This document shows positions 17,874 to 26,451 of a stretch of DNA of 64,000 nt, in pieces. The notes beneath the pieces were generated by a model that worked only from the letters and a program-made list of their open reading frames with translations, did not search any database and was not told where the DNA came from. This DNA is from Cyclobacteriaceae bacterium. Lineage in GTDB: Bacteria; Bacteroidota; Bacteroidia; Cytophagales; Cyclobacteriaceae. Every line of letters begins with the position of its first letter. Position 1 is the stretch's first letter. The stretch is taken from contig JAHBUC010000002.1 in the NCBI GenBank assembly GCA_019638275.1, forward strand, positions 372,001 through 436,000. Reading direction: 5' to 3'. The position numbers were made by a program, and so were the translations under genes.

Positions 17874-18248
17874 ATGAAAATCCGCACCAACCTGACCGCT
17901 TTCCTATCCGTGCTGGGCATTTTTTGCTTCAGCCATGCCTTTGGGCAGGATGATCGCTTGCCCGATCTGGATTATGGTGCAGGAAATAACAGGGAAAACC
18001 GCGTAGAGCCATCGCCCGATGGGCTAACCGATATTGAGGTTAAAAGTCAAAAGAACGCCCCAAATCCATCAAATACCTCGGCTCCATCCTCTTCTTCAAC
18101 AACGGTTCGCGACACTGCTCAGGAAGCAAAACCAGCTTCTAAAAAGCCTGAATCCAAGCCAAAAACTGATCAGGACGAATCCGTACTCAATTTCAACTTT
18201 CTGTATTATCTCATTGAGCGCTTCAAGCTCTCTGATATTGTCGATTGA
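17874..18248 (+). CDS. secreted protein with disordered linker and conserved-looking C terminus
   Basis: Family not recognised. With the ATG at 17874 the 124-residue product has a clear Sec signal peptide (MKIRTNLTAFLSVLG to FGQ). The central part is a low-complexity linker rich in Ser, Pro, Lys and Ala. The last 22 residues (ESVLNFNFLYYLIERFKLSD region) are hydrophobic and ordered-looking, suggesting a docking or membrane-contact segment. The frame is open from 17763, but that extension would bury the signal peptide. It precedes the TonB receptor by 78 bases with an independent promoter between them. Confidence 0.7.
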   Translation: MKIRTNLTAFLSVLGIFCFSHAFGQDDRLPDLDYGAGNNRENRVEPSPDGLTDIEVKSQKNAPNPSNTSAPSSSSTTVRDTAQEAKPASKKPESKPKTDQDESVLNFNFLYYLIERFKLSDIVD

Positions 18249-18299
18249 TTTTTAAGAAAAAGACAGTTAAGGTAAACTCTATATTATCGTTACAACTGT

Positions 18300-18307
18300 T
18301 ATATTTG
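18300..18307 (+). promoter_or_regulatory. -7 element of TonB receptor gene
   Basis: TATATTTG matches TAnnTTTG and ends 19 bases before the TTG start of the receptor. It is overlapped by the palindrome at 18302-18324, as expected if a repressor blocks RNA polymerase. No good -33 TTG is visible upstream. Confidence 0.6.
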
Positions 18308-18324
18308 CAACCTTGTTGCAAATA
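18302..18324. promoter_or_regulatory. 10-3-10 palindromic operator candidate
   Basis: A perfect inverted repeat: TATTTGCAAC, spacer CTT, GTTGCAAATA. It starts inside the -7 element and ends 2 bases before the receptor start codon, so a bound dimer would cover the promoter and transcription start. The geometry suits a Fur-family dimer such as the regulator at 3986-4396, but no binding evidence exists here. No second full copy was noticed in the window. Confidence 0.65.
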
Positions 18325-18326
18325 GT

Positions 18327-20714
18327 TTGAAACGGCTCCACATCATATTCATATTGCTCCTGGTGGGTTTTTCCGGACCACTTTTGAGTCAGGAGAACTG
18401 TACATTAAAACTTTCGGGCATCGTGCGCGACAGTGACGGGCAGGCGATGCCCGGAGCAACGGTTATGCTTAATGAAAATGGTGCCGTTACAGATGCTCAG
18501 GGATTTTTCACATTCAAAAACCTATGCACAGGCGCATACACACTCTCGGTGAAATTTGTTGGATCTCGGCCATACGAATCAAGAATTGAGTTAACCAAAA
18601 ACCACCAGGTTACCATTACGCTGCGTGAGGATGTTACCGAACTAAAAAGTATTGAAGTTGTTGGGCTACAAACGCGTTCGGCAATCAGCAACACATCGGT
18701 TAGTTTAACTGAATATGATCTGGAGCACCAGCACGGAAAATCGCTTGGTGAAAGTCTAAAAACTGTAGCCGGTGTAAATGCACTGCAGGTTGGGCCTGCC
18801 ATTTTCAAACCCGTTATTCATGGTTTACACAGTCAGCGCATACTCATCCTTAACAACGGCATTCGCCAGGAAGGTCAACAGTGGGGCATTGAACATGCTC
18901 CTGAAATTGATCCATTCATAGCATCTGAAATTACTGTGGTAAAAGGTGCAGAGGCTGTACGCTATGGCGCTGACGCCATTGGTGGTGTTATTATTATCAA
19001 TCCGCCATCGCTTCATAATAAAGCGCACTCGTTTGGTGGTGAAATCAATACCGGCTTGATGACCAACAGTCGCATGGCTTTTCTCTCAGGAATGGTGGAA
19101 GGCGAGTTGAGCAAATCAAAACCGTGGAGTTGGCGGCTGCAGGGAACGGCCAAGCGTGGCGGAGATTTCACGGCTCCTGACTATGTGCTTTCAAACACGG
19201 GTGTTCGTGAACTTGATTTTTCGGGAAGCCTTGGATACAAGGGAGATGAGCGTTCGCTTGAAGTCTACATGAGCAGTTTTAACTCAACGATTGGAATATT
19301 ACGTGCGGCACATACCGGAAACCTGAACGACCTTCAATCATCCATTGAAAATGGAGAGCCCTGGTATGTTGCTCCGTTCTCGTACGACATCAACAATCCA
19401 AAGCAAAAGATTAATCATCAGTTACTAAAAGTTCAGGCTTCACAAAAATTAAAAGGCATCGGAGAACTTAACGTTCTATACGGAGGTCAATACAATCAAC
19501 GCAGGGAATTTGATATCCGAAGAGGTGGACGAAGCGACCGACCTGCACTCTTTATGAAACTCTTCACCAATGTATTGGATGTATCGTTGGATCACGATCA
19601 TCCGCGACATTCCGGCAGTGTTGGCATAAATGCAACCTATAAACAGAACATCAACGAAACCGAAGAAACCGGTATTCGTCCGATGATTCCGGATTACAGG
19701 CTCTTCTCTTCCGGATTGTTTCTTATTGAAAAAGTACGAAAGCGGGATTGGTTGTTTGAAGCAGGAGCACGGTATGATTACCAACGCCTAAATGTTCTTG
19801 CCTTTACAACCACTAACGACTTAGTAAAACCATCATTCAATTTTCATTACCTGTCCGGATCGCTGGGTGCCACGTATTACATTAGTCCACAAGCAAGGTT
19901 AAATACCCATCTGGGTGTTTCATCGAGGCCACCGCATGTGAGTGAATTGTACAGCGAAGGACTTCACCATGGAACGGCTGCCATTGAGGAGGGTTTAATG
20001 CGACCGAATAGCGAGTTGCTAACCGATAAGGCGTTGATAAGAAAGGAAACGAGCACCAAGTGGATTACTTCTTTACAACTGGGCGGAGAACGTTTGTCGG
20101 CTGATTTTTCGGTTTATGTAAACGCCATTGACAACTACGTTTTTTTACGACCTATTGCTTCACGATTAACTATCCGTGGTTATTTTCCAGTGTGGCAATA
20201 TGAGCAGACCGATGCAATATTAAAGGGGGCCGATGTTTCCCTGAACTGGTATCCTACAAAAAGAATTAAATACGCTGGTAAGTTCGCCTACATCCATGGT
20301 GAAGATGCCACGCGAAACGATGTACTTATTTTCATTCCGCCCGTCACCCTGGCAAATGCTTTAACATACACCACCGATGTTGGTAAGTTCAAAGATTTTT
20401 TTGTTCAGGTGAGCGTACCCACTGTGCTGAAACAAACCAGGGCCCCGATAACCGTTTATCCCTGGGATATTCCGGATTATAACGGTGAGCGTGTGTATGA
20501 CATTGCTCCTGCACCAGCTGGTTACACGCTGGTAAATGTGGAGATGGGGTTTAAAGTGCCCGTTAAAGAAAATACATTGTCACTAAGTGTTGCAGGTGAA
20601 AACCTGGGAAACGTCAGCTACCGAAACTACATGAACCGGTTGCGTTACTTTGCCGATGATGTTGGCCGAACATTTATTATCCGATTGAATTATAATTTTC
20701 ATTCACATAACTAA
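18327..20714 (+). CDS. TonB-dependent receptor, ZnuD-like (metal uptake candidate)
   Basis: A 795-residue outer-membrane receptor. After the signal peptide comes a carboxypeptidase-regulatory-like domain (about 25-105), then the plug (about 115-230) and a 22-strand barrel ending in an aromatic C-terminal strand (IIRLNYNF). The plug segment HGLHSQRILILNNGIRQEGQQWG plus nearby GIEHAPEIDP, and SELYSEGLHHGTAAIEEG in the barrel, resemble zinc receptors of the ZnuD group; several loops carry His (LDHDHPRH, HSHN tail). Zinc as substrate is inference. The start is TTG, immediately after the palindromic operator. The downstream lipoprotein begins 13 bases later and is likely its partner. Confidence 0.85.
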   Translation: MKRLHIIFILLLVGFSGPLLSQENCTLKLSGIVRDSDGQAMPGATVMLNENGAVTDAQGFFTFKNLCTGAYTLSVKFVGSRPYESRIELTKNHQVTITLREDVTELKSIEVVGLQTRSAISNTSVSLTEYDLEHQHGKSLGESLKTVAGVNALQVGPAIFKPVIHGLHSQRILILNNGIRQEGQQWGIEHAPEIDPFIASEITVVKGAEAVRYGADAIGGVIIINPPSLHNKAHSFGGEINTGLMTNSRMAFLSGMVEGELSKSKPWSWRLQGTAKRGGDFTAPDYVLSNTGVRELDFSGSLGYKGDERSLEVYMSSFNSTIGILRAAHTGNLNDLQSSIENGEPWYVAPFSYDINNPKQKINHQLLKVQASQKLKGIGELNVLYGGQYNQRREFDIRRGGRSDRPALFMKLFTNVLDVSLDHDHPRHSGSVGINATYKQNINETEETGIRPMIPDYRLFSSGLFLIEKVRKRDWLFEAGARYDYQRLNVLAFTTTNDLVKPSFNFHYLSGSLGATYYISPQARLNTHLGVSSRPPHVSELYSEGLHHGTAAIEEGLMRPNSELLTDKALIRKETSTKWITSLQLGGERLSADFSVYVNAIDNYVFLRPIASRLTIRGYFPVWQYEQTDAILKGADVSLNWYPTKRIKYAGKFAYIHGEDATRNDVLIFIPPVTLANALTYTTDVGKFKDFFVQVSVPTVLKQTRAPITVYPWDIPDYNGERVYDIAPAPAGYTLVNVEMGFKVPVKENTLSLSVAGENLGNVSYRNYMNRLRYFADDVGRTFIIRLNYNFHSHN

Positions 20715-20727
20715 AACCAGATTACTT

Positions 20728-21330
20728 ATGAACACACAAAACAATTTAGTTACCCGTTGGCTGTCGCGGTTTTTTCTTGGCTCATTTCTACTTGCAACAT
20801 TGTTGCTGGTGAGCTGTGGTGATGATCCGGAACCTGCTAATGAAGAGGAGTTGATTACTACCTTAACGGTAACATTAACGCCAACGGGAGGAGCTCCAAT
20901 TACTATGACTTTTAAAGACCTCGATGGTGAAGGTGCTGGTGTTCCTGAATATATCTATTCCTCAGGAGGTGATGCCGCTGTGCTGTCTGCATCAACAACA
21001 TACACAGCAGAAATAACATTGTTGAATGAGTCTGTTACTCCAGCAGAAAATATTACTGAAGAAGTCGAAGAAGAAGCCGATGAGCATTTATTTTGCTTTG
21101 ACAAAACCGGTTTAACCGGTCTTACAATTACCTATGCTGATACTGAAGCCGATTACATAGCTGGCGGATCAACCAAGGTTGTAGGATTGGCAACTACGTG
21201 GACAACCACTACCACAGGAGAAGGGACAGTAACCATTATTCTTCGTCACCAGCCTGGTACTAAAACAGGCGATTGTCCGGGACCTGGAGAAACAGACATT
21301 GAAGTTACCTTTAATATAGCCATCCAATAA
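20728..21330 (+). CDS. lipoprotein partner of the TonB receptor
   Basis: A 200-residue predicted lipoprotein (lipobox LLVSC, Cys30) without a name I can defend. The mature protein is acidic, Thr-rich and looks beta-sandwich-like (TLTVTLTPTGGAPITMTFKD). It has an acidic patch EEVEEEADEH followed by LFCF, which could bind a cation. It lies 13 bases behind the TonB receptor and is closed by a strong terminator, so the two form a bicistronic unit. A substrate-binding or surface-accessory role is inference. Confidence 0.72.
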   Translation: MNTQNNLVTRWLSRFFLGSFLLATLLLVSCGDDPEPANEEELITTLTVTLTPTGGAPITMTFKDLDGEGAGVPEYIYSSGGDAAVLSASTTYTAEITLLNESVTPAENITEEVEEEADEHLFCFDKTGLTGLTITYADTEADYIAGGSTKVVGLATTWTTTTTGEGTVTIILRHQPGTKTGDCPGPGETDIEVTFNIAIQ

Positions 21331-21333
21331 AAC

Positions 21334-21363
21334 AAAAGCCCCCTGATTACTCGGGGGCTTTTT
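21334..21363. terminator. bidirectional intrinsic terminator
   Basis: A perfect 10-bp stem (AAAAGCCCCC / GGGGGCTTTT) with a 9-base loop, ending in a T run on the plus strand and an A run on the left arm. It lies between the convergent lipoprotein and hisA-like genes and can serve both. Confidence 0.9.
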
Positions 21364-21372
21364 ATTTCTTTT

Positions 21373-22116
21373 TCAAGATTCCTTTTTCACAAAGAACTGC
21401 TCCAAATCTTTTAACTTCAAAATCCCTTCGTAATACGCCTTACCAAAAATTACCCCGAACACACCCATTTCATTCAGGCGTTTAATGTCATCAACTCCGC
21501 GGATACCTCCGCTGGCGAGCACACTCAACTCAGGAAAACGGTCGCGTATGTTTTGATAAAACTCAAAGTTGGGGCCTTCCAGTACACCATCACGTGACAC
21601 ATCGGTTGACTTTACATATTTCAATCCGCGTTCATGAAAGTACTCCAGGTGTTCAAACAAGGTCAACTCTGATTTACGCTGCCAGCCGCGAAACAACAGG
21701 TTCATGCTTTTCACATCGGTAACATCTGCGCCAAGCGTAATTTTTTCCCGACCGAATGAAACAATCCAGGAAGCAAACAACTCCTGATTGGTTACGGCAA
21801 TGCTGGACGCTGTAATGTAATCCGCACCAGCTTCATACGCTTTGCTGATGTCTCCATCTGTTGAGATGCCTCCGGTAAAATCAATCTTAAGATCAGTGTA
21901 AGCGGATATTTGCTCAATAATGTGATAGTTAACAGGAGAACCTCGCTCCGCACCATCAAGGTCGACCAAATGAACGACTTCAATGCCGCTATCTTCAAAC
22001 CGCTTGGCCAGGTCAAGTGGATTTTCATCGTAAGCTTTTTCGCTGGAGGGATCGCCCTTCCGCATTCGAACAACACGCCCTTTTCGTATGGCTATGGATG
22101 GAATTACCTGGATCAT
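21373..22116 (-). CDS. HisA-family TIM-barrel protein, divergent paralogue
   Basis: The 247-residue protein aligns along its length with HisA (ProFAR isomerase of histidine synthesis): VVHLVDLDGA, the SGGIRG phosphate loop, FRGWQ, STDVSRDGVLEGPN and VIFGKAYYEG are retained. However, the N-terminal catalytic Asp of the usual IPAID motif is replaced: the sequence is IPSIAI, with Ala9 where HisA has Asp8. The second catalytic Asp (GAD, Asp131) is kept. The gene is isolated, with no other his gene near it. It may be an orphan paralogue with changed activity rather than the housekeeping HisA; automated annotation would probably call it hisA. Confidence 0.8.
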   Translation of the reverse strand: MIQVIPSIAIRKGRVVRMRKGDPSSEKAYDENPLDLAKRFEDSGIEVVHLVDLDGAERGSPVNYHIIEQISAYTDLKIDFTGGISTDGDISKAYEAGADYITASSIAVTNQELFASWIVSFGREKITLGADVTDVKSMNLLFRGWQRKSELTLFEHLEYFHERGLKYVKSTDVSRDGVLEGPNFEFYQNIRDRFPELSVLASGGIRGVDDIKRLNEMGVFGVIFGKAYYEGILKLKDLEQFFVKKES

Positions 22117-22235
22117 TGCTTTTCTTACCGAGCGGCTAAATTATCACATACGCTTCAAAAAACCATCAGGTTGAAAATAATAAGAAGCGGTGATTGGCAG
22201 CCTATTTGCCAGCCTAATGCATTAACTTTAGCTTC

Positions 22236-23810
22236 ATGAACAGGACTATCCTTCTTCTTGCTGTGCTATTGCCCATTCTTCAGGGATTCGGACAAGCCGC
22301 CACACGAAAACTCCCCCAAAACATCAACCGGCCTACCATAAACCTTACGGCTCCATTTATCAGCCTGGATGGCAGCACCCTGCTTTTTACATCAGATTAT
22401 GCTGAGGATAATGTGCCCACTGTTTTCATGGCCAAAAAAGAGGGGGCTAACTGGACGGAGCCAAAGGCATTGCCGAAGCATATCAACGCCAGGCTGAACT
22501 TTCAAAAAGGGTATACACTAAGTGCCGATGGCAGCACCCTTTACATCACTACAATCCGATCAGGTGGCGTGGGTGGATACGACATCTGGGCCGGAAAAAT
22601 TTCCGGGGCATCATGGGGCGATCTGCAAAACATGTATGCTCCCATTAACTCCAGGCTTCATGAAGCAACACCAACGTTTTCACCCGATGGATCAACCATG
22701 TACTTTATGCGTTGCCAAAAGATGGATTCGCAAAAAGCTGAGGGTTGCAAAATTATGATGACAAAAAAGGCGGCCAATGGACTATGGCAAGAGCCTGTTG
22801 AACTGCCTTCAAACATCAATACGGGCAACTCACAAACACCACGCATTTCGGCTGACGGAACCATTTTGATTTTTTCTTCGAATGTCATTAGTCCTAACAA
22901 AGGCGGCATGGATCTGTATGTGAGCAGGCGCCTTAACGACACATGGTCCGATCCGCAACCGCTTGATTTTGTCAACACCCCAGGCGATGATCAATTTGTA
23001 AGCTCCATTTCAAATGGACGTTACCTATTGAAAGATGCTCCAGGAAAATTAAAATCAGAACTGGTTGAGTTTCTCGTTCCGGAGCAATGGCGCCCCCGAG
23101 CCGTAATGAAGTTGGAGGGACAAATCCTGGGAACTGATGGCGCGCCTACACCTGCTTATATTTCCGTTGAAGACCTTGGCACACGTAAACGCTTCTTTAC
23201 CGCGCGACCTGATAAAAACGGGTACTACTTTTTGTATCTGACAGAAGGAACCCGATACGAATTGTCAGTTGATCCGGAGCAAGGTAACTTTACGTTCTTC
23301 TCAAAAATGTTTGACATGACTGTGGAGGAGAGCCCATTGGTGCAAAAAGTTGATGTTACGTTAAAACAAGTTTCAGCCGGTGATGTAATTGAACTCGAAG
23401 GCCTTGAGTTTAAGCCGCATTCAGCACTATTGGATGATGCCGGTAATGAAATCAGAAGACTCGTACGGTTAATCAAAACTGTTCCTGATCGCAGGTTTGA
23501 AATTCAGGTTGAGCTTGAAGGATACTTTGAAGATTCACTTAAATCTGATCCGGACCTAACCGAAATTCGTGTAGATACGATTATCTATCAAATCCAGGAT
23601 ATTGATACATTGGGTCAACTGTATTCGCGCGACAGTACGATAATTGAAACCACGTACCATAACAACCGTACAGCACAACAGGCTCAAACATTGGTGAATG
23701 AACTGATTGAGCAGGGCATTGATCCGGCACAACTGAGCTACAACGTGTTCATTAAGCCGGCCATATTGCCGCAAGAAAGAAGAACGCGATTGCGTGTATT
23801 GATCCGGTAG
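22236..23810 (+). CDS. PD40 beta-propeller protein with degenerate OmpA-like C terminus
   Basis: A secreted 524-residue protein with signal peptide (to GFGQ). Residues about 35-270 contain PD40/WD40-like propeller blades (SLDGSTLLFTSD, SADGSTLYITT, SPDGSTMYFM, SADGTILIFSS). A carboxypeptidase-regulatory-like domain follows (about 285-380). The C terminus (about 390-524) has an OmpA-like layout but lacks the usual NxxLSxxRA peptidoglycan-binding residues. Architecture is similar to gliding/T9SS-associated PorE-type proteins, but it has no lipobox and no TPR. Function unknown. Confidence 0.8.
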   Translation: MNRTILLLAVLLPILQGFGQAATRKLPQNINRPTINLTAPFISLDGSTLLFTSDYAEDNVPTVFMAKKEGANWTEPKALPKHINARLNFQKGYTLSADGSTLYITTIRSGGVGGYDIWAGKISGASWGDLQNMYAPINSRLHEATPTFSPDGSTMYFMRCQKMDSQKAEGCKIMMTKKAANGLWQEPVELPSNINTGNSQTPRISADGTILIFSSNVISPNKGGMDLYVSRRLNDTWSDPQPLDFVNTPGDDQFVSSISNGRYLLKDAPGKLKSELVEFLVPEQWRPRAVMKLEGQILGTDGAPTPAYISVEDLGTRKRFFTARPDKNGYYFLYLTEGTRYELSVDPEQGNFTFFSKMFDMTVEESPLVQKVDVTLKQVSAGDVIELEGLEFKPHSALLDDAGNEIRRLVRLIKTVPDRRFEIQVELEGYFEDSLKSDPDLTEIRVDTIIYQIQDIDTLGQLYSRDSTIIETTYHNNRTAQQAQTLVNELIEQGIDPAQLSYNVFIKPAILPQERRTRLRVLIR

Positions 23811-23811
23811 T

Positions 23812-24366
23812 TTAATAGGTAAATGGAACCGCTACCACGGTTTTATCCCACAGCAGAATCATTTCTGCCTCTTCACCCATTTTATCAAACTGAATGGTGA
23901 ATTGCTCAAACTCTCTGTCCTGAACAATTGCGTGTGCCGAAATAGTCAGCGCATCAAGTGCTGGGTCGCGGTTGGCTTCGCCCTTGGTGTTAATGCCCCA
24001 TTGGCCATGCTGCGAATTGAAAATTATTTGCCATTGGGTTGAGTCTGGAATAGTCCACAACGTGTACTTACCTGCCTGAAGTTTTTTTCCTTGAAACATA
24101 AGAGTTCGGTTGGTTTCAAACATGGTGGCTTCATTTGCGCCTGTTCGCCAAACCTCCTTAAATGGCACAAGCGCTCCGAAAATCTCACGGCCCTTCTTAT
24201 ATGGACGGTTATAGAGAACTGAAACTTTCAATTCCCCATCGGTATAGGATGCTTCATCCTCAGGGCTGAAGGATTTGGTTTGCCTGTGACGAACGGTGTT
24301 CACCACAGTCCAGAGAACTGCAATTAACAGAATTCCAATTGCCAGCAGGATCAGAAATTTTTTCAT
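23812..24366 (-). CDS. DUF2911-domain membrane-anchored protein
   Basis: A 184-residue protein with an N-terminal hydrophobic helix (residues 4-24) and a periplasmic DUF2911 domain, recognised by VLYNRPYKKGREIFGALVPFKEVWRTGANEAT and LQAGKYTLWTIPD. DUF2911 proteins are frequent in Bacteroidota and have no settled function. The stop codon lies next to the stop of the convergent propeller gene. Confidence 0.85.
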   Translation of the reverse strand: MKKFLILLAIGILLIAVLWTVVNTVRHRQTKSFSPEDEASYTDGELKVSVLYNRPYKKGREIFGALVPFKEVWRTGANEATMFETNRTLMFQGKKLQAGKYTLWTIPDSTQWQIIFNSQHGQWGINTKGEANRDPALDALTISAHAIVQDREFEQFTIQFDKMGEEAEMILLWDKTVVAVPFTY

Positions 24367-24490
24367 GCGCGAGTCCGGTCGTCAAAATAAGTGGCAAAAC
24401 AAAGGTTAAAGCTGATAAACAATTTTCAATTCTTTATATAAAAATTACACGAATAGGCTTTATTTTTACTGCTTCAAACTGTCAGAAATC

Positions 24491-24610
24491 ATGGATGCAT
24501 CCTGGACTCCTTTCTACGTTGTTATTGCTCTTTTTGTTTTGGCCATCATCTCACCGTGGATATTCCCCAATAAAATGGTGAGCAAAAACAAGCACGACAA
24601 TAAATACTAA
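24491..24610 (+). CDS. 39-residue single-helix membrane protein
   Basis: A short ORF of 39 codons (MDASWTPFYVVIALFVLAII...). It encodes one transmembrane helix (about residues 8-26) followed by a positively charged tail (KMVSKNKHDNK), the pattern of small regulatory or assembly membrane proteins. It ends 15 bases before the LOG-family gene, so it could be the first cistron of that transcript. No homologue is recognised. Confidence 0.5.
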   Translation: MDASWTPFYVVIALFVLAIISPWIFPNKMVSKNKHDNKY

Positions 24611-24625
24611 TTCCTTTTACGGTTT

Positions 24626-25159
24626 ATGAACATTTGTGTTTTCTGCGGCTCTGGCGTAGGAAACAGTCCCGGCTATGCTAATGCTGCCCGTGAATTGGGT
24701 GTATTGATGGCGCGGTCGGGTCATACCCTGATTTACGGTGGCGGAAATATTGGTTTGATGGGCATTATTGCGGATAGTGTGCTTGAAAATCAAGGAAAAG
24801 CAATTGGTGTTATTCCTGACTTTTTAATGAAAAAGGAGGTAGGGCATACAGGGCTCACCCAACTTGAAATTGTGCCGAGCATGCACGAGCGCAAGCGCAG
24901 AATGGCCGATATGGCTGATGGCTTTTTGGTTTTGCCCGGTGGCTGGGGAACCCTGGATGAGACAGCTGAAATTCTTACCTGGAAGCAACTTGGGTTAATT
25001 CATCAACCAGTAGGACTGCTGAACCTCAATGGTTTTTTTGACACGCTGCTCGCCCAAATGGCTGTTATGGTGCAAGAGGGGTTTCTCAAACAAGAAAACC
25101 TGGATACTGTTGTTGTGGCTGATTCGCCACAGAAAATTCTGAACGCAATAATCCACTGA
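24626..25159 (+). CDS. LOG-family protein (TIGR00730-type nucleoside 5'-monophosphate phosphoribohydrolase)
   Basis: A 177-residue LONELY GUY family protein. The catalytic signature LPGGWGTLDE fits PGGxGTxxE, preceded by MHERKRRMADMADGF. Members remove ribose 5-phosphate from N6-modified or plain nucleoside monophosphates. In bacteria the physiological role is often purine-nucleotide turnover rather than cytokinin production. No cytokinin-type isopentenyltransferase is nearby. Confidence 0.9.
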   Translation: MNICVFCGSGVGNSPGYANAARELGVLMARSGHTLIYGGGNIGLMGIIADSVLENQGKAIGVIPDFLMKKEVGHTGLTQLEIVPSMHERKRRMADMADGFLVLPGGWGTLDETAEILTWKQLGLIHQPVGLLNLNGFFDTLLAQMAVMVQEGFLKQENLDTVVVADSPQKILNAIIH

Positions 25160-25215
25160 TTTAGGTTAGGTCGCTAACGGCAAAATTGTATAACTTTCAA
25201 TGTGAAGGGTATGCT

Positions 25216-26451
25216 ATGATTCGTGCTATTGGTTTTCTGCTGTGCATTATTTCATCATCGCTTTGGGCGCAAAATCAAAATCTTGGTTTTCATATTGCTG
25301 ATGGTAAAAAGAAAGTTCAAATACCGATTGAGGTACACAACAACCTGATTGTTGTGCGGGTTATTCTTAACGATGCCATACCGCTTAAATTTATAATTGA
25401 CACCGGGGTTCGCACGGCCATCTTAACTCAAAAATCATTTTCTGATATTCTTCAGCTTCCCTATAGCCGAAAGTACACCATCTCGGGTCCGGGTGGAGAA
25501 AAACTTATTGATGCCTATGTAGCCAACAACGTATCGCTCACGTTGCCAGGGGTTACCGGCAAGGGACATGCTTTGCTTGTGTTGGAAGAGGATTACCTTG
25601 AGTTGCGTAATCACCTGGGTACAGATGTTCACGGAATATTGGGATACGAATTATTTAGTCGGTTTATAATTGAAGTGGATTATCAGAAAAAATTCATGAC
25701 CTTGATGACGCCCGACAAATTCAGACAAAAAAAGAAGTATGAAGTAATACCCATTCGTATTCAAGACACAAAACCTTATTTGTTAGCTCCGATAAACATC
25801 AACTCCGAGCACGCATTAAATGCGAAACTGCTGGTGGATACTGGCGCCAGCCATGGATTGATGCTGGAACCTGAAAGCGATTCACGTATCCATCTTCCTG
25901 AAAGAAATATTCCAAACATTATTGGTCGTGGCTTAGGTGGAGAGATCACGGGCAAAACCGGAAGGATTGAATCGCTCGAACTGGGCAATTATATCATCGA
26001 AAAGCCGCTGGCTAATTTCCCCGATTCAAACGCCTATTTTTCAGATTCGTTGAAATACCTGGCCATTGATCGGAACGGAACATTGGGGGGCGAAATACTC
26101 AGCCGATTTACGGTGATCTTTAATTTCCCACAAGAAAAAATCTACCTCAAAAAAAACAGTGATTTCAAGAAAGCCTTTTATTTTAACCTGAGTGGCCTAA
26201 CCATCCGGGCAAAGGGATCATCGTTAAATGTTTTTGAAATTGCTGACGTGAGGGCTAATTCAATAGCTGATAAAGTTGGACTTCAGCGAGGCGATTTGAT
26301 TGCCTCCATTAATAGTTATTCGGTAAAAGATTTATACCTGAATCAGATAAACGGGCTGTTAAACTCAAAACCGGGAAGAAAAATAAGGTTGGAGGTGAGA
26401 CGCAGCGGCCAGTTGAAAATCTTTGAGTTCAGGCTGGAAGACCAGATCTAA
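25216..26451 (+). CDS. retropepsin-like aspartyl protease with two DTG domains and PDZ
   Basis: A 411-residue secreted protein. The ATG at 25216 opens a clear signal peptide (to SLWAQ). Two retropepsin-like domains are present in tandem: FIIDTGVRT (Asp62) and LLVDTGASHG (Asp208), each followed by the hydrophobic-Gly turn typical of the fold (GILGYELF; GTLGGEILSRF). A PDZ domain occupies about 325-410 (VGLQRGDLIASINSY). Retroviral proteases are homodimers, so two domains in one chain could form a pseudo-dimer like eukaryotic pepsin; the first site has Val instead of Ala/Ser after DTG. The substrate is unknown. The gene converges with the receiver-like gene with a 4-base overlap. Confidence 0.82.
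   Translation: MIRAIGFLLCIISSSLWAQNQNLGFHIADGKKKVQIPIEVHNNLIVVRVILNDAIPLKFIIDTGVRTAILTQKSFSDILQLPYSRKYTISGPGGEKLIDAYVANNVSLTLPGVTGKGHALLVLEEDYLELRNHLGTDVHGILGYELFSRFIIEVDYQKKFMTLMTPDKFRQKKKYEVIPIRIQDTKPYLLAPININSEHALNAKLLVDTGASHGLMLEPESDSRIHLPERNIPNIIGRGLGGEITGKTGRIESLELGNYIIEKPLANFPDSNAYFSDSLKYLAIDRNGTLGGEILSRFTVIFNFPQEKIYLKKNSDFKKAFYFNLSGLTIRAKGSSLNVFEIADVRANSIADKVGLQRGDLIASINSYSVKDLYLNQINGLLNSKPGRKIRLEVRRSGQLKIFEFRLEDQI

Noticed and set aside
20794..20806. Small palindrome GCAACATTGTTGC resembling the operator at 18302
   Set aside because: Only 6-1-6, lies in signal-peptide codons of the lipoprotein and has no promoter next to it; probably chance.
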